The notes under the pieces are model-generated. The model was not told the origin of the DNA and searched no databases. It saw only the letters and a list, made by a program, of their open reading frames with translations. A program made the translations under genes and the position numbers. Below, piece by piece: positions 11,924 to 24,094 of a stretch of 64,000 nucleotides of DNA. Each line of letters starts with the position of its first letter. Position 1 is the stretch's first letter. The DNA lies in the NCBI GenBank assembly GCA_037953625.1, contig CM075651.1:105277001-105341000 (forward strand). Direction: 5' to 3'. The DNA is from Crotalaria pallida. Lineage: Eukaryota > Streptophyta > Magnoliopsida > Fabales > Fabaceae.

Positions 11924-14348
11924 TGTGTATTAGGACTTATAAGAACCATTAGAATGATCCGAAACAATGCTTGAGTCCCCAAGGGACGTAGAGGGTGTAG
12001 CATGAGTCCTTGGAGGTTCTAACAGGTGTAGAAATGTTAAGAGAATATTCTAATGGCTTAGAATGGTCTAGGAATGTGTATTAGGACTTATAAGAACCAT
12101 TAGAATGATCCTAAACATTGCTTGAATCCCCAAGGGACGTAGAGGGTGTAGAGTGAGTCCTTGGAGGTTCTAACAGGTGTAGAATGGTTAAGACATTATT
12201 CTAAAGGCTTAGAATGGTCTAGGAATGTGTATTAGGTCGTATAAGAACCATTAGAATGATCCTAAACAATGCTTGAGTCCCCAAGGGACATAGACGGTGT
12301 AGCTTGAGTCCTTGGAGGTTCTAACAAGTGTAGAATGGTTAAGAGAGTATTCTAAAGGCTTAGAATGGTCTAGGAATGTGTATTAGGACTTATAATAACC
12401 ATTAGAATGATCCTAAACATTGCATGGTACCCCAAGGGACGTAGAGGGTGTAGCATGAGTCCTTGGAGGTTCTAACAAGTGTAGAATGGTTAAGAGAGAA
12501 TTCTAAAGGCTTAGAATGGTCTAGGAATGTGTATTAGGACTTATAAGAACCATTAGAATGATCCTTAACATTGCTTGAATCCCCAAGGGACGTAGAGGGT
12601 GTAGAGTGAGTCCTTGGAGGTTCTAACAGGTGTAGAATGGTTAAGAGATTATTCTAAAGGCTTAGAATGGTCTAGGAATGTGTATTAGGTCTTATAAGAA
12701 CCATTAGAATGATCCTAAACAATGCCTGAGTCCCCAAGGGACATAGAGGGTGTAGCATGAGTCCTTGAAGGTTCTAACAAGTGTAGAATGGTTAAGAGAG
12801 TATTCTAAAGGCTTAGAATGGTCTAGGAATGTGTATTAGGACTTATAATAACCATTAGAATGATCATAAACATTGCATGGTACCCCAAGGGACGTAGAGG
12901 GTGTAGCATGAGACCTTGGAGGTTCTAACAAGTGTAGAATGGTTAAGAGAGTATTCTAAAGGCTTAGAATGGTCTAGGAATGTGTATTAGGACTTATAAG
13001 AACCATTAGAATGATCCTAAACAATGCTTGAGTCCCCAAGGGACGTAGAGGGTGTAGCATCAGTCCTTGGAGGTTCTAACAAGTGTAGAATGGTTAAGAG
13101 AGTATTCTAAAGGCTTAGAATGGTCTAGGAATGTGTATTAGGACTTATAAGAACCATTAGAATGATCCTAAACAATGCTTGAGTCCCCAAGGGACGTAGA
13201 GGGTGTAGCATCAGTCCTTGGAGGTTCTAACAAGTGTAGAATGGTTAAGAAATTATTCTAAAGGCTTATAATGTTCTAGGAATGTGTACTTGGATTTATA
13301 ATAACCATTAGAATGATCCTAAACAAAGCATGGTACCCCAAGGGACGTAGAGCGTGTAGCATGAGACCTTGGAGGTTCTAACAAGTGTAGAATGGTTAAG
13401 AGAGTATTCTAAAGGCTTAGAATGGTCTAGGAATGTGTATTAGGACTTATAAGAACCATTAGAATGATCCGAAACAATGCTTGAGTCCCCAAGGGACGTA
13501 GAGGGTGTAGCATGAGTCCTTGGAGGTTCTAACAAGTGTAGAATGGTTAAGAGAGTATTCTAAAGGCTTAGAATGGTCTAGGAATGTGTATTAGGATTTA
13601 TAAGAACCATTAGAATGATCCGAAACAATGCTTGAGTCCCCAAGGGACGTAGAGGGTGTAGCATGAGTCCTTGGAGGTTCTAACAGGTGTAGAAATGTTA
13701 AGAGAATATTCTAATGGCTTAGAATGGTCTAGGAATGTGTATTAGGACTTATAAGAACCATTAGAATGATCCGAAACAATGCTTGAGTCCCCAAGGGACG
13801 TAGAGGGTGTAGCATGAGTCCTTGGAGGTTCTAACAGGTGTAGAAATGTTAAGAGAATATTCTAATGGCTTAGAATGGTCTAGGAATGTGTATTAGGACT
13901 TATAAGAACCAATAGAATGATCCTAAACATTGCTTGAATCCCCAAGGGACGTAGAGGGTGTAGAGTGAGTCCTTGGAGGTTCTAACAGGTGTAGAATGGT
14001 TAAGACATTATTCTAAAGGCTTAGAATGGTCTAGGAATGTGTATTAGGTCGTATAAGAACCATTAGAATGATCCTAAACAATGCTTGAGTCCCCAAGGGA
14101 CATAGACGGTGTAGCTTGAGTCCTTGGAGGTTCTAACAAGTGTAGAATGGTTAAGAGAGTATTCTAAATGCTTAGAATGGTCTAGGAATGTGTATTAGGA
14201 CTTATAATAACCATTAGAATGATCCTAAACATTGCATGGTACCCCAAGGGACGTAGAGGGTGTAGCATGAGTCCTTGGAGGTTCTAACAAGTGTAGAATG
14301 GTTAAGAGAGAATTCTAAAGGCTTAGAATGGTCTAGGAATGTGTATTA
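11864..14348. repeat. 12-unit (1,812 bp) repeat pair
   Basis: The sequence from 11,864 recurs from 13,676 at exactly 12 units, with the same order of two TAGAAATGTTAAG units, a GTAGAGTGAGTCC/GACATTATTC unit, a TCGTATAAG unit and a GACGGTGTAGCTTGAG unit. The copies agree closely until about 14,348, where the second switches to TCGTATAAG. That switch starts a 2-unit (302 bp) local repeat, with GTGTATTAGGTCG at 14,039 and 14,341. A single-base difference (CTAAAGGC against CTAAATGC) marks the second copy. Confidence 0.8.
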
Positions 14349-17300
14349 GGTCGTATAAGAACCATTAGAATGATCCTAAACAATGCTTGAGTCCCCAAGG
14401 GACATAGACGGTGTAGCTTGAGTCCTTGGAGGTTCTAACAAGTGTAGAATGGTTAAGAGAGTATTCTAAATGCTTAGAATGGTCTAGGAATGTGTATTAG
14501 GACTTATAATAACCATTAGAATGATCCTAAACATTGCATGGTACCCCAAGGGACGTAGAGGGTGTAGCATGAGTCCTTGGAGGTTCTAACAAGTGTAGAA
14601 TGGTTAAGAGAGAATTCTAAAGGCTTAGAATGGTCTAGGAATGTGTATTAGGACTTATAAGAACCATTAGAATGATCCTAAACAATGCCTGAGTCCCCAA
14701 GGGACGTAGAGGGTGTAGAGTGAGTCCTTGGAGGTTCTAACAGGTGTAGAATGGTTAAGAGATTATTCTAAAGGCTTAGAATGGTCTAGGAATGTGTATT
14801 AGGACTTATAATAACCATTAGAATGATCATAAACATTGCATGGTACCCCAAGGGACGTAGAGGGTGTAGCATGAGACCTTGGAGGTTCTAACAAGTGTAG
14901 AATGGTTAAGAGAGTATTCTAAAGGCTTAGAATGGTCTAGGAATGTGTATTAGGACTTATAAGAACCATTAGAATGATCCTAAACAATGCTTGAGTCCCC
15001 AAGGGACGTAGAGGGTGTAGCATGAGTCCTTAGAGGTTCTAACAGGTGTAGAAATGTTAAGAGAATATTCTAATGGCTTAGAATGGTCTAGGAATGTGTA
15101 TTAGGACTTATAAGAACCATTAGAATGATCCTAAACATTGCTTGAATTCCCAAGGGACGTAGAGGGTGTAGCATCAGTCCTTGGAGGTTCTAACAAGTGT
15201 AGAATGGTTAAGAAATTATTCTAAAGGCTTATAATGTTCTAGGAATGTGTACTTGGATTTATAATAACCATTAGAATGATCCTAAACAAAGCATGGTATC
15301 CCAAGGGACGTAGAGCGTGTAGCATGAGACCTTGGAGGTTCTAACAAGTGTAGAATGGTTAAGAGAGTATTCTAAAGGCTTAGAATGGTCTAGGAATGTG
15401 TATTAGGACTTATAAGAACCATTAGAATGATCCTAAACAATGCTTGAGTCCCCAAGGGACGTAGAGGGTGTAGCATCAGTCCTTGGAGGTTCTAACAAGT
15501 GTAGAATGGTTAAGAAATTATTCTAAAGGCTTATAATGTTCTAGGAATGTGTACTTGGATTTATAATAACCATTAGAATGATCCTAAACAAAGCATGGTA
15601 CCCCAAGGGACGTAGAGCGTGTAGCATGAGACCTTGGAGGTTCTAACAAGTGTAGAATGGTTAAGAGAGTATTCTAAAGGCTTAGAATGGTCTAGGAATG
15701 TGTATTAGGACTTATAAGAACCATTAGAATGATCCGAAACAATGCTTGAGTCCCCAAGGGACGTAGAGGGTGTAGCATGAGTCCTTGGAGGTTCTAACAA
15801 GTGTAGAATGGTTAAGAGAGTATTCTAAAGGCTTAGAATGGTCTAGGAATGTGTATTAGGATTTATAAGAACCATTAGAATGATCCGAAACAATGCTTGA
15901 GTCCCCAAGGGACGTAGAGGGTGTAGCATGAGTCCTTGGAGGTTCTAACAGGTGTAGAAATGTTAAGAGAATATTCTAATGGCTTAGAATGGTCTAGGAA
16001 TGTGTATTAGGACTTATAAGAACCATTAGAATGATCCGAAACAATGCTTGAGTCCCCAAGGGACGTAGAGGGTGTAGCATGAGTCCTTGGAGGTTCTAAC
16101 AGGTGTAGAAATGTTAAGAGAATATTCTAATGGCTTAGAATGGTCTAGGAATGTGTATTAGGACTTATAAGAACCAATAGAATGATCCTAAACATTGCTT
16201 GAATCCCCAAGGGACGTAGAGGGTGTAGAGTGAGTCCTTGGAGGTTCTAACAGGTGTAGAATGGTTAAGACATTATTCTAAAGGCTTAGAATGGTCTAGG
16301 AATGTGTATTAGGTCGTATAAGAACCATTAGAATGATCCTAAACAATGCTTGAGTCCCCAAGGGACATAGACGGTGTAGCTTGAGTCCTTGGAGGTTCTA
16401 ACAAGTGTAGAATGGTTAAGAGAGTATTCTAAATGCTTAGAATGGTCTAGGAATGTGTATTAGGACTTATAATAACCATTAGAATGATCCTAAACATTGC
16501 ATGGTACCCCAAGGGACGTAGAGGGTGTAGCATGAGTCCTTGGAGGTTCTAACAAGTGTAGAATGGTTAAGAGAGAATTCTAAAGGCTTAGAATGGTCTA
16601 GGAATGTGTATTAGGTCGTATAAGAACCATTAGAATGATCCTAAACAATGCTTGAGTCCCCAAGGGACATAGACGGTGTAGCTTGAGTCCTTGGAGGTTC
16701 TAACAAGTGTAGAATGGTTAAGAGAGTATTCTAAATGCTTAGAATGGTCTAGGAATGTGTATTAGGACTTATAATAACCATTAGAATGATCCTAAACATT
16801 GCATGGTACCCCAAGGGACGTAGAGGGTGTAGCATGAGTCCTTGGAGGTTCTAACAAGTGTAGAATGGTTAAGAGAGAATTCTAAAGGCTTAGAATGGTC
16901 TAGGAATGTGTATTAGGACTTATAAGAACCATTAGAATGATCCTAAACAATGCCTGAGTCCCCAAGGGACGTAGAGGGTGTAGAGTGAGTCCTTGGAGGT
17001 TCTAACAGGTGTAGAATGGTTAAGAGATTATTCTAAAGGCTTAGAATGGTCTAGGAATGTGTATTAGGACTTATAATAACCATTAGAATGATCATAAACA
17101 TTGCATGGTACCCCAAGGGACGTAGAGGGTGTAGCATGAGACCTTGGAGGTTCTAACAAGTGTAGAATGGTTAAGAGAGTATTCTAAAGGCTTAGAATGG
17201 TCTAGGAATGTGTATTAGGACTTATAAGAACCATTAGAATGATCCTAAACAATGCTTGAGTCCCCAAGGGACGTAGAGGGTGTAGCATGAGTCCTTAGAG

Positions 17301-17515
17301 GTTCTAACAGGTGTAGAAATGTTAAGAGAATATTCTAATGGCTTAGAATGGTCTAGGAATGTGTATTAGGACTTATAAGAACCATTAGAATGATCCTAAA
17401 CATTGCTTGAATTCCCAAGGGACGTAGAGGGTGTAGCATCAGTCCTTGGAGGTTCTAACAAGTGTAGAATGGTTAAGAAATTATTCTAAAGGCTTATAAT
17501 GTTCTAGGAATGTGT
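13060..17515. repeat. 15-unit (2,265 bp) tandem duplication
   Basis: The region from about 13,060 to 15,245 matches about 15,325 to 17,510 at an exact 15-unit offset, including GTAGAGCGTGTAGC, TACTTGGATTT, GATCCGAAAC and the 302-bp local repeat with TAAATGC. The match ends where copy 2 has TATTTGGATTT, GGTACCCC and GTAGAGGG in place of TACTTGG, GGTATCCC and GTAGAGCG. The sharp switch over one unit is consistent with a crossover inside the array. Confidence 0.8.
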
Positions 17516-18811
17516 ATTTGGATTTATAATAACCATTAGAATGATCCTAAACAAAGCATGGTACCCCAAGGGACGTAGAGGGTGTAGCATGAGTCCTTGG
17601 AGGTTCTAACAAGTGTAGAATGGTTAAGAGAGTATTCTAAAGGCTTAGAATGGTCTAGGAATGTGTATTAGGACTTATAATAACCATTAGAATGATCCTA
17701 AACATTGCATGGTACCCCAAGGGACGTAGAGGGTGTAGCATGAGTCCTTGGAGGTTCTAACAAGTGTAGAATGGTTAAGAGAGAATTCTAAAGGCTTAGA
17801 ATGGTCTAGGAATGTGTATTAGGACTTATAAGAACCATTAGAATGATCCTTAACATTGCTTGAATCCCCAAGGGACGTAGAGGGTGTAGAGTGAGTCCTT
17901 GGAGGTTCTAACAGGTGTAGAATGGTTAAGAGATTATTCTAAAGGCTTAGAATGGTCTAGGAATGTGTATTAGGTCTTATAAGAACCATTAGAATGATCC
18001 TAAACAATGCCTGAGTCCCCAAGGGACATAGAGGGTGTAGCATGAGTCCTTGAAGGTTCTAACAAGTGTAGAATGGTTAAGAGAGTATTCTAAAGGCTTA
18101 GAATGGTCTAGGAATGTGTATTAGGACTTATAATAACCATTAGAATGATCATAAACATTGCATGGTACCCCAAGGGACGTAGAGGGTGTAGCATGAGACC
18201 TTGGAGGTTCTAACAAGTGTAGAATGGTTAAGAGAGTATTCTAAAGGCTTAGAATGGTCTAGGAATGTGTATTAGGACTTATAAGAACCATTAGAATGAT
18301 CCTAAACAATGCTTGAGTCCCCAAGGGACGTAGAGGGTGTAGCATCAGTCCTTGGAGGTTCTAACAAGTGTAGAATGGTTAAGAGAGTATTCTAAAGGCT
18401 TAGAATGGTCTAGGAATGTGTATTAGGACTTATAAGAACCATTAGAATGATCCTAAACAATGCTTGAGTCCCCAAGGGACGTAGAGGGTGTAGCATCAGT
18501 CCTTGGAGGTTCTAACAAGTGTAGAATGGTTAAGAAATTATTCTAAAGGCTTATAATGTTCTAGGAATGTGTACTTGGATTTATAATAACCATTAGAATG
18601 ATCCTAAACAAAGCATGGTATCCCAAGGGACGTAGAGCGTGTAGCATGAGACCTTGGAGGTTCTAACAAGTGTAGAATGGTTAAGAGAGTATTCTAAAGG
18701 CTTAGAATGGTCTAGGAATGTGTATTAGGACTTATAAGAACCATTAGAATGATCCTAAACAAAGCTTGAGTCCCCAAGGGACGTAGAGGGTGTAGCATGA
18801 GTCCTTGGAGG

Positions 18812-18914
18812 TTCTAACAAGTGTAGAATGGTTAAGAGAGTATTCTAAAGGCTTAGAATGGTCTAGGAATGTGTATTAGGATTTATAAGAACCATTAGAA
18901 TGATCCGAAACAAT
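18812..18914 (+). repeat. Three internal ~30-bp subrepeats within the monomer
   Basis: Inside the reference unit the pattern TTMTAA, a gap of 5-7 bases, then TAGAATG occurs three times. TTCTAA is at unit positions 22-27 with TAGAATG at 34. TTCTAA is at 53-58 with TAGAATG at 64. TTATAA is at 93-98 with TAGAATG at 106. The first two copies are 31 and 30 bp long and adjacent; the third is more diverged and offset by about 10 bp. The bases after the core also resemble each other (GTCTAGGAATGTG against ATCCTAAACATTG). This suggests that part of the 151-bp unit grew from a shorter ancestral repeat, which is inference. The 61-bp insertions at 3,396 and 5,718 show that the first two subrepeats can still recombine with each other. 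Confidence 0.7.
18842..18859. repeat. Dyad 1: ATTCTAA / TTAGAAT inverted repeat
   Basis: In the reference unit ATTCTAA is followed by the 4-base spacer AGGC and its exact reverse complement TTAGAAT (unit positions 52-69). The dyad is present in most units, including those with spacer TGGC. It is broken in two variant families: units with GCTTATAATG (for example 13,261-13,275) and units with GGCTTCCAATGG (for example 6,066-6,077). The dyad is a by-product of the subrepeat core, since TTCTA and TAGAA are complementary. Short dyads of this kind are a reported property of several centromeric satellites; a structural role here is inference. Confidence 0.75.
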
Positions 18915-18920
18915 GCTTGA

Positions 18921-18933
18921 GTCCCCAAGGGAC
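18921..18933. repeat. Dyad 2: GTCCC / GGGAC inverted repeat, kept in several forms
   Basis: Unit positions 131-143 read GTCCC-CAA-GGGAC, a perfect 5-bp inverted repeat. Other monomer families have different bases here but still form an inverted repeat: GTGCC-CCAA-GGCAC (for example near 1,329), TCCC-AA-GGGA in GGTATCCCAAGGGAC units (near 284), and the 8-bp palindrome CCCTAGGG in GGTACCCCTAGGGAC units (near 885). GGTACCCCAAGGGAC units keep only a 3-bp stem. The same half also partly matches GTCCTTGG at unit positions 11-18, with one base bulged. Whether this reflects selection or chance is unknown. Confidence 0.6.
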
Positions 18934-21249
18934 GTAGAGGGTGTAGCATGAGTCCTTGGAGGTTCTAACAGGTGTAGAAATGTTAAGAGAATATTCTAAT
19001 GGCTTAGAATGGTCTAGGAATGTGTATTAGGACTTATAAGAACCATTAGAATGATCCGAAACAATGCTTGAGTCCCCAAGGGACGTAGAGGGTGTAGCAT
19101 GAGTCCTTGGAGGTTCTAACAGGTGTAGAAATGTTAAGAGAATATTCTAATGGCTTAGAATGGTCTAGGAATGTGTATTAGGACTTATAAGAACCATTAG
19201 AATGATCCTAAACATTGCTTGAATCCCCAAGGGACGTAGAGGGTGTAGAGTGAGTCCTTGGAGGTTCTAACAGGTGTAGAATGGTTAAGACATTATTCTA
19301 AAGGCTTAGAATGGTCTAGGAATGTGTATTAGGTCGTATAAGAACCATTAGAATGATCCTAAACAATGCTTGAGTCCCCAAGGGACATAGACGGTGTAGC
19401 TTGAGTCCTTGGAGGTTCTAACAAGTGTAGAATGGTTAAGAGAGTATTCTAAAGGCTTAGAATGGTCTAGGAATGTGTATTAGGACTTATAATAACCATT
19501 AGAATGATCCTAAACATTGCATGGTACCCCAAGGGACGTAGAGGGTGTAGCATGAGTCCTTGGAGGTTCTAACAAGTGTAGAATGGTTAAGAGAGAATTC
19601 TAAAGGCTTAGAATGGTCTAGGAATGTGTATTAGGACTTATAAGAACCATTAGAATGATCCTTAACATTGCTTGAATCCCCAAGGGACGTAGAGGGTGTA
19701 GAGTGAGTCCTTGGAGGTTCTAACAGGTGTAGAATGGTTAAGAGATTATTCTAAAGGCTTAGAATGGTCTAGGAATGTGTATTAGGTCTTATAAGAACCA
19801 TTAGAATGATCCTAAACAATGCCTGAGTCCCCAAGGGACATAGAGGGTGTAGCATGAGTCCTTGAAGGTTCTAACAAGTGTAGAATGGTTAAGAGAGTAT
19901 TCTAAAGGCTTAGAATGGTCTAGGAATGTGTATTAGGACTTATAATAACCATTAGAATGATCATAAACATTGCATGGTACCCCAAGGGACGTAGAGGGTG
20001 TAGCATGAGACCTTGGAGGTTCTAACAAGTGTAGAATGGTTAAGAGAGTATTCTAAAGGCTTAGAATGGTCTAGGAATGTGTATTAGGACTTATAAGAAC
20101 CATTAGAATGATCCTAAACAATGCTTGAGTCCCCAAGGGACGTAGAGGGTGTAGCATCAGTCCTTGGAGGTTCTAACAAGTGTAGAATGGTTAAGAGAGT
20201 ATTCTAAAGGCTTAGAATGGTCTAGGAATGTGTATTAGGACTTATAAGAACCATTAGAATGATCCTAAACAATGCTTGAGTCCCCAAGGGACGTAGAGGG
20301 TGTAGCATCAGTCCTTGGAGGTTCTAACAAGTGTAGAATGGTTAAGAAATTATTCTAAAGGCTTATAATGTTCTAGGAATGTGTACTTGGATTTATAATA
20401 ACCATTAGAATGATCCTAAACAAAGCATGGTACCCCAAGGGACGTAGAGCGTGTAGCATGAGACCTTGGAGGTTCTAACAAGTGTAGAATGGTTAAGAGA
20501 GTATTCTAAAGGCTTAGAATGGTCTAGGAATGTGTATTAGGACTTATAAGAACCATTAGAATGATCCGAAACAATGCTTGAGTCCCCAAGGGACGTAGAG
20601 GGTGTAGCATGAGTCCTTGGAGGTTCTAACAAGTGTAGAATGGTTAAGAGAGTATTCTAAAGGCTTAGAATGGTCTAGGAATGTGTATTAGGATTTATAA
20701 GAACCATTAGAATGATCCGAAACAATGCTTGAGTCCCCAAGGGACGTAGAGGGTGTAGCATGAGTCCTTGGAGGTTCTAACAGGTGTAGAAATGTTAAGA
20801 GAATATTCTAATGGCTTAGAATGGTCTAGGAATGTGTATTAGGACTTATAAGAACCATTAGAATGATCCGAAACAATGCTTGAGTCCCCAAGGGACGTAG
20901 AGGGTGTAGCATGAGTCCTTGGAGGTTCTAACAGGTGTAGAAATGTTAAGAGAATATTCTAATGGCTTAGAATGGTCTAGGAATGTGTATTAGGACTTAT
21001 AAGAACCATTAGAATGATCCGAAACAATGCTTGAGTCCCCAAGGGACGTAGAGGGTGTAGCATGAGTCCTTGGAGGTTCTAACAGGTGTAGAAATGTTAA
21101 GAGAATATTCTAATGGCTTAGAATGGTCTAGGAATGTGTATTAGGACTTATAAGAACCATTAGAATGATCCGAAACAATGCTTGAGTCCCCAAGGGACGT
21201 AGAGGGTGTAGCATGAGTCCTTGGAGGTTCTAACAGGTGTAGAAATGTT

Positions 21250-23640
21250 AAGAGAATATTCTAATGGCTTAGAATGGTCTAGGAATGTGTATTAGGACTT
21301 ATAAGAACCAATAGAATGATCCTAAACATTGCTTGAATCCCCAAGGGACGTAGAGGGTGTAGAGTGAGTCCTTGGAGGTTCTAACAGGTGTAGAATGGTT
21401 AAGACATTATTCTAAAGGCTTAGAATGGTCTAGGAATGTGTATTAGGTCGTATAAGAACCATTAGAATGATCCTAAACAATGCTTGAGTCCCCAAGGGAC
21501 ATAGACGGTGTAGCTTGAGTCCTTGGAGGTTCTAACAAGTGTAGAATGGTTAAGAGAGTATTCTAAAGGCTTAGAATGGTCTAGGAATGTGTATTAGGAC
21601 TTATAATAACCATTAGAATGATCCTAAACATTGCATGGTACCCCAAGGGACGTAGAGGGTGTAGCATGAGTCCTTGGAGGTTCTAACAAGTGTAGAATGG
21701 TTAAGAGAGTATTCTAAAGGCTTAGAATGGTCTAGGAATGTGTATTAGGACTTATAAGAACCATTAGAATGATCCTAAACAATGCTTGAGTCCCCAAGGG
21801 ACGTAGAGGGTGTAGCATCAGTCCTTGGAGGTTCAAACAAGTGTAGAATGGTTAAGAAATTATTCTAAAGGCTTATAATGTTCTAGGAATGTGTACTTGG
21901 ATTTATAATAACCATTAGAATGATCCTAAACAAAGCATGGTACCCCAAGGGACGTAGAGGGTGTAGCATGAGACCTTGGAGGTTCTAACAAGTGTAGAAT
22001 GGTTAAGAGAGTATTCTAAAGGCTTAGAATGGTCTAGGAATGTGTATTAGGACTTATAAGAACCATTAGAATGATCCTAAACAAAGCTTGAGTCCCCAAG
22101 GGACGTAGAGAGTGTAGCATGAGTCCTTGGAGGTTCTAACAGGTGTAGAAATGTTAAGAGAATATTCTAATGGCTTAGAATGGTCTAGGAATGTGTATTA
22201 GGACTTATAAGAACCATTAGAATGATCCGAAACAATGCTTGAGTCCCCAAGGGACGTAGAGGGTGTAGCATGAGTCCTTGGAGGTTCTAACAGGTGTAGA
22301 AATGTTAAGAGAATATTCTAATGGCTTAGAATGGTCTAGGAATGTGTATTAGGACTTATAAGAACCATTAGAATGATCCGAAACAATGCTTGAGTCCCCA
22401 AGGGACGTAGAGGGTGTAGCATGAGTCCTTGGAGGTTCTAACAGGTGTAGAAATGTTAAGAGAATATTCTAATGGCTTAGAATGGTCTAGGAATGTGTAT
22501 TAGGACTTATAAGAACCAATAGAATGATCCTAAACATTGCTTGAATCCCCAAGGGACGTAGAGGGTGTAGAGTGAGTCCTTGGAGGTTCTAACAGGTGTA
22601 GAATGGTTAAGACATTATTCTAAAGGCTTAGAATGGTCTAGGAATGTGTATTAGGTCGTATAAGAACCATTAGAATGATCCTAAACAATGCTTGAGTCCC
22701 CAAGGGACATAGACGGTGTAGCTTGAGTCCTTGGAGGTTCTAACAAGTGTAGAATGGTTAAGAGAGTATTCTAAAGGCTTAGAATGGTCTAGGAATGTGT
22801 ATTAGGACTTATAATAACCATTAGAATGATCCTAAACATTGCATGGTACCCCAAGGGACGTAGAGGGTGTAGCATGAGTCCTTGGAGGTTCTAACAAGTG
22901 TAGAATGGTTAAGAGAGTATTCTAAAGGCTTAGAATGGTCTAGGAATGTGTATTAGGACTTATAAGAACCATTAGAATGATCCTAAACAATGCTTGAGTC
23001 CCCAAGGGACGTAGAGGGTGTAGCATCAGTCCTTGGAGGTTCAAACAAGTGTAGAATGGTTAAGAAATTATTCTAAAGGCTTATAATGTTCTAGGAATGT
23101 GTACTTGGATTTATAATAACCATTAGAATGATCCTAAACAAAGCATGGTACCCCAAGGGACGTAGAGGGTGTAGCATGAGACCTTGGAGGTTCTAACAAG
23201 TGTAGAATGGTTAAGAGAGTATTCTAAAGGCTTAGAATGGTCTAGGAATGTGTATTAGGACTTATAAGAACCATTAGAATGATCCTAAACAAAGCTTGAG
23301 TCCCCAAGGGACGTAGAGAGTGTAGCATGAGTCCTTGGAGGTTCTAACAGGTGTAGAAATGTTAAGAGAATATTCTAATGGCTTAGAATGGTCTAGGAAT
23401 GTGTATTAGGACTTATAAGAACCATTAGAATGATCCGAAACAATGCTTGAGTCCCCAAGGGACGTAGAGGGTGTAGCATGAGTCCTTGGAGGTTCTAACA
23501 GGTGTAGAAATGTTAAGAGAATATTCTAATGGCTTAGAATGGTCTAGGAATGTGTATTAGGACTTATAAGAACCATTAGAATGATCCTAAACATTGCTTG
23601 AATCCCCAAGGGACGTAGAGGGTGTAGAGTGAGTCCTTGG
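21250..23640. repeat. 8-unit (1,208 bp) tandem duplication
   Basis: Two rare variants tag both copies: GGTTCAAACAAG at about 21,831 and 23,039, and GTAGAGAGTGTAGC at about 22,106 and 23,314, each exactly 1,208 bp apart. I noticed neither the GGTTCAAAC variant nor the GAGAGTGTAGC/AGCTTGAG combination elsewhere in block C, so the duplication is recent relative to its surroundings. The number of TAGAAATGTTAAG units at the copy boundaries differs. Confidence 0.8.
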
Positions 23641-24094
23641 AGGTTCTAACAGGTGTAGAAATGTTAAGAGAATATTCTAATGGCTTAGAATGGTCTAGGA
23701 ATGTGTATTAGGACTTATAAGAACCATTAGAATGATCCTAAACATTGCTTGAATCCCCAAGGGACGTAGAGGGTGTAGCATCAGTCCTTGGAGGTTCTAA
23801 CAAGTGTAGAATGGTTAAGAAATTATTCTAAAGGCTTATAATGTTCTAGGAATGTGTATTTGGATTTATAATAACCATTAGAATGATCCTAAACAAAGCA
23901 TGGTACCCCAAGGGACGTAGAGGGTGTAGCATGAGTCCTTGGAGGTTCTAACAAGTGTAGAATGGTTAAGAGAGTATTCTAAAGGCTTAGAATGGTCTAG
24001 GAATGTGTATTAGGACTTATAATAACCATTAGAATGATCCTAAACATTGCATGGTACCCCAAGGGACGTAGAGGGTGTAGCATGAGTCCTTGGA

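Larger units (their letters stand above)
18791..18941 (+). repeat. Reference monomer used for unit positions 1-151
   Basis: This full-length unit is given as a coordinate reference: unit position = window position minus 18,790. It starts TGTAGCATGAGTCC and ends GACGTAGAGGG. Landmarks are AGGTTCTAAC (19-28), TAGAATG at 34, 64 and 106, a 7-bp dyad at 52-69, TATAAGAACC (95-104), a 13-bp dyad GTCCCCAAGGGAC (131-143) and the single CpG shared by most units (143-144). Relative to the commonest bases it carries the ATTTATAAG form at 91-99 and CCGAAACAATG at 115-125, both widespread variants. The strand label is arbitrary. Confidence 0.9.
17515..21250. repeat. 12-unit (1,812 bp) repeat pair with local expansion
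   Basis: GATCCTTAACATTG occurs at about 17,848 and 19,660, exactly 12 units apart, and the surrounding order of variants is the same in both copies. The first copy also matches 12,400-13,300 at 35 units. Near the end of the second copy the TAGAAATGTTAAG unit appears four times in a row (about 20,790, 20,941, 21,092 and 21,243), where other copies have two. That is a local two-unit expansion and accounts for the 14-unit rather than 12-unit spacing of GACATTATTC there. Confidence 0.75.
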
